Below are positions 15,321 to 16,041 of a stretch of 16,041 bases of DNA, piece by piece (positions within the stretch are counted from its first letter, which is position 1; every line of letters begins with the position of its first letter). The stretch is taken from the NCBI GenBank assembly GCA_964534315.1, contig CAZHOV010000132.1:1-16041 (forward strand), given 5' to 3'. The position numbers were made by a program, and so were the translations under genes. The notes under the pieces were generated by a model that was given only the letters and a program-made list of their open reading frames with translations, was not told the DNA's origin and ran no database searches. This stretch comes from CAZHOV01 sp964534315 (lineage in GTDB: Bacteria > Bacteroidota > Bacteroidia > Chitinophagales > Saprospiraceae).

Positions 15321-15351
15321 GTAGTAGTTGGTAGTTAGTGGTTAGTGGTTT
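15321..15351. repeat. Small TAGTTAGTGG patch
   Basis: GTAGTAGTTGG, TAGTTAGTGG, TTAGTGGTTTG: the same word family as the array at 2234-2340. Short copy between two hairpin structures. Confidence 0.7.
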
Positions 15352-15400
15352 GAAAAAATAAACAGATCGGCCAAGAATCTGCGATTCTTGACCGATCTGT
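15350..15400 (-). terminator. Rho-independent terminator of the right-edge gene
   Basis: 18-bp inverted repeat with one mismatch: 15362-15379 with 15383-15400, a 3-base loop (TGC). On the minus strand the stem is followed directly by TTTATTTTTT (down to about 15350), a textbook intrinsic terminator for the gene ending at 15438. On the + strand the tail is weaker, but the same stem may also end the M1 peptidase transcript. Confidence 0.85.
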
Positions 15401-15437
15401 ATACCATTATTCATTTTTCATTACTCATTACTAATTG

Positions 15438-16041
15438 CTAATCCCCATCCCAGGGGAAACTCCCGCAGCCCACATTCTGGATCGTTACCACCTCCTCAAT
15501 AGTCTGGCTACAGCCCGGGTGATTGTTGTTCGGATTGTCATCAGCTGCATCAAAAGTGAATCTTATGATGTAGGTACCGGGTGGTAAGGCTTGCGGATTG
15601 AAGTTCACACTACCTTCAGGGCCCGATAAGACCACCTGATTCGTCGCCTGGTTGATCACCTCAAAAAACTCCGCATTGGCATTACCGCCATCCGGATTCG
15701 CCGCTCCGCTGCCATCGCCTAACTGGGCACTTCCGGCTAAGGTTACGGCTTCTTCGGTCTTACAGTACAAAGAGCTGATGTTGTCTATACTTGGGTTTGG
15801 ATAGTAACAAGTATTAGTAATGGACAGATCAAGGGTGCCGTTCGAGACGGTTATGGTGTAACCCTGGGCGTCGATGTGGCGGCCGGCCAGTTGGTAGACG
15901 CCCGGACTGGTTTCTGCCAGCGGCGTGCCGGCCGGCACCGGCGTGGGAGCCGCGGGCGGGGCGGGGCTCGTGCTCAGGTACAGCCCGGGGGCCGAGACCA
16001 CCGTCCAGTTGTCTCCGGCCGGGCCGGTCACTTCGATCAGC
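15438..16041 (-). CDS. C-terminal part of a secreted surface protein
   Basis: Partial: the frame stays open to the window edge, and at least 200 residues are visible. No function recognised. The part nearest the window edge is rich in Ala/Pro/Thr (PAPPAAPTPVPAGTP). It is followed by beta-rich segments with evenly spaced Gly/Asn/Asp and cysteines (TNTCYYPNPSIDNISSLYC, NNNHPGCSQT, VGCGSFPWDGD), like Ig-like or adhesin-type repeats in large Bacteroidota surface proteins. It ends CGSFPWDGD and lacks a recognisable type IX sorting tail. A GTG at 16031 is only an internal codon, so no start is visible. The codons from about 15840 to the edge are much richer in GC than the remaining gene and window. 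The terminator at 15350-15400 follows. Confidence 0.75.
   Translation of the reverse strand, partial: LIEVTGPAGDNWTVVSAPGLYLSTSPAPPAAPTPVPAGTPLAETSPGVYQLAGRHIDAQGYTITVSNGTLDLSITNTCYYPNPSIDNISSLYCKTEEAVTLAGSAQLGDGSGAANPDGGNANAEFFEVINQATNQVVLSGPEGSVNFNPQALPPGTYIIRFTFDAADDNPNNNHPGCSQTIEEVVTIQNVGCGSFPWDGD

Noticed and set aside
15166..15414. 82-residue minus-strand frame after the M1 peptidase gene
   Set aside because: It crosses the terminator hairpin, two small palindromes and the end of the peptidase gene; a shadow frame.

Overview
The window comes from a Bacteroidota genome, most plausibly of the Saprospiria/Lewinella-Haliscomenobacter type. That placement is inferred from a TonB-C-like protein with the family's typical C-terminus, a pirin with a RKKFLK-type export leader, an M1 peptidase lipoprotein, a candidate Bacteroidota -7 box (TAnnTTTG), little Shine-Dalgarno use, and a long secreted protein at the right edge. 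Base composition is moderate to AT-rich, except for the last ~200 bases, which are very GC-rich. A run of exactly 100 N (4037-4136) marks a scaffold gap inside a repeat array.

Left part (1-3873): a secreted CotH-like protein on the + strand converges, through a strong shared hairpin, on a minus-strand group. That group is a PspA/IM30-like coiled-coil protein with two membrane segments, a small coiled-coil protein and a secreted protein with a TonB-C-like domain. Middle part (3874-9391): a hairpin repeat array containing the gap, then the sbcD-sbcC nuclease operon (minus strand), with more copies of the same hairpin between the two genes. SbcCD is a hairpin-processing DNA end nuclease. Next part (9392-11576): a short C-rich repeat array, then a probable minus-strand operon of pirin, a DoxX-like membrane protein and dihydrofolate reductase. 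Three 17-bp palindromic iterons lie just before the reductase gene.

Right part (11577-16041): about 0.5 kb of G-rich tandem repeats (GGTATCAGG-type words) that could form G-quadruplexes; a minus-strand outer-surface protein resembling type-23 polymorphic toxins, whose only canonical start lies within an interspersed CGCAAAG-type repeat; a divergent leukotriene-A4-hydrolase-like M1 aminopeptidase lipoprotein; a clear intrinsic terminator; and the 3' end of a secreted surface protein running off the window.

The most striking property of the window is its intergenic DNA. At least four different short-word repeat families sit between otherwise ordinary genes: TAGTTAGTAGT, the CTAGG/TCAGTC hairpin mosaic, GGTATCAGGG, and CGCAAAG. 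I see no rRNA, tRNA, CRISPR array, transposase or recognised defence system.
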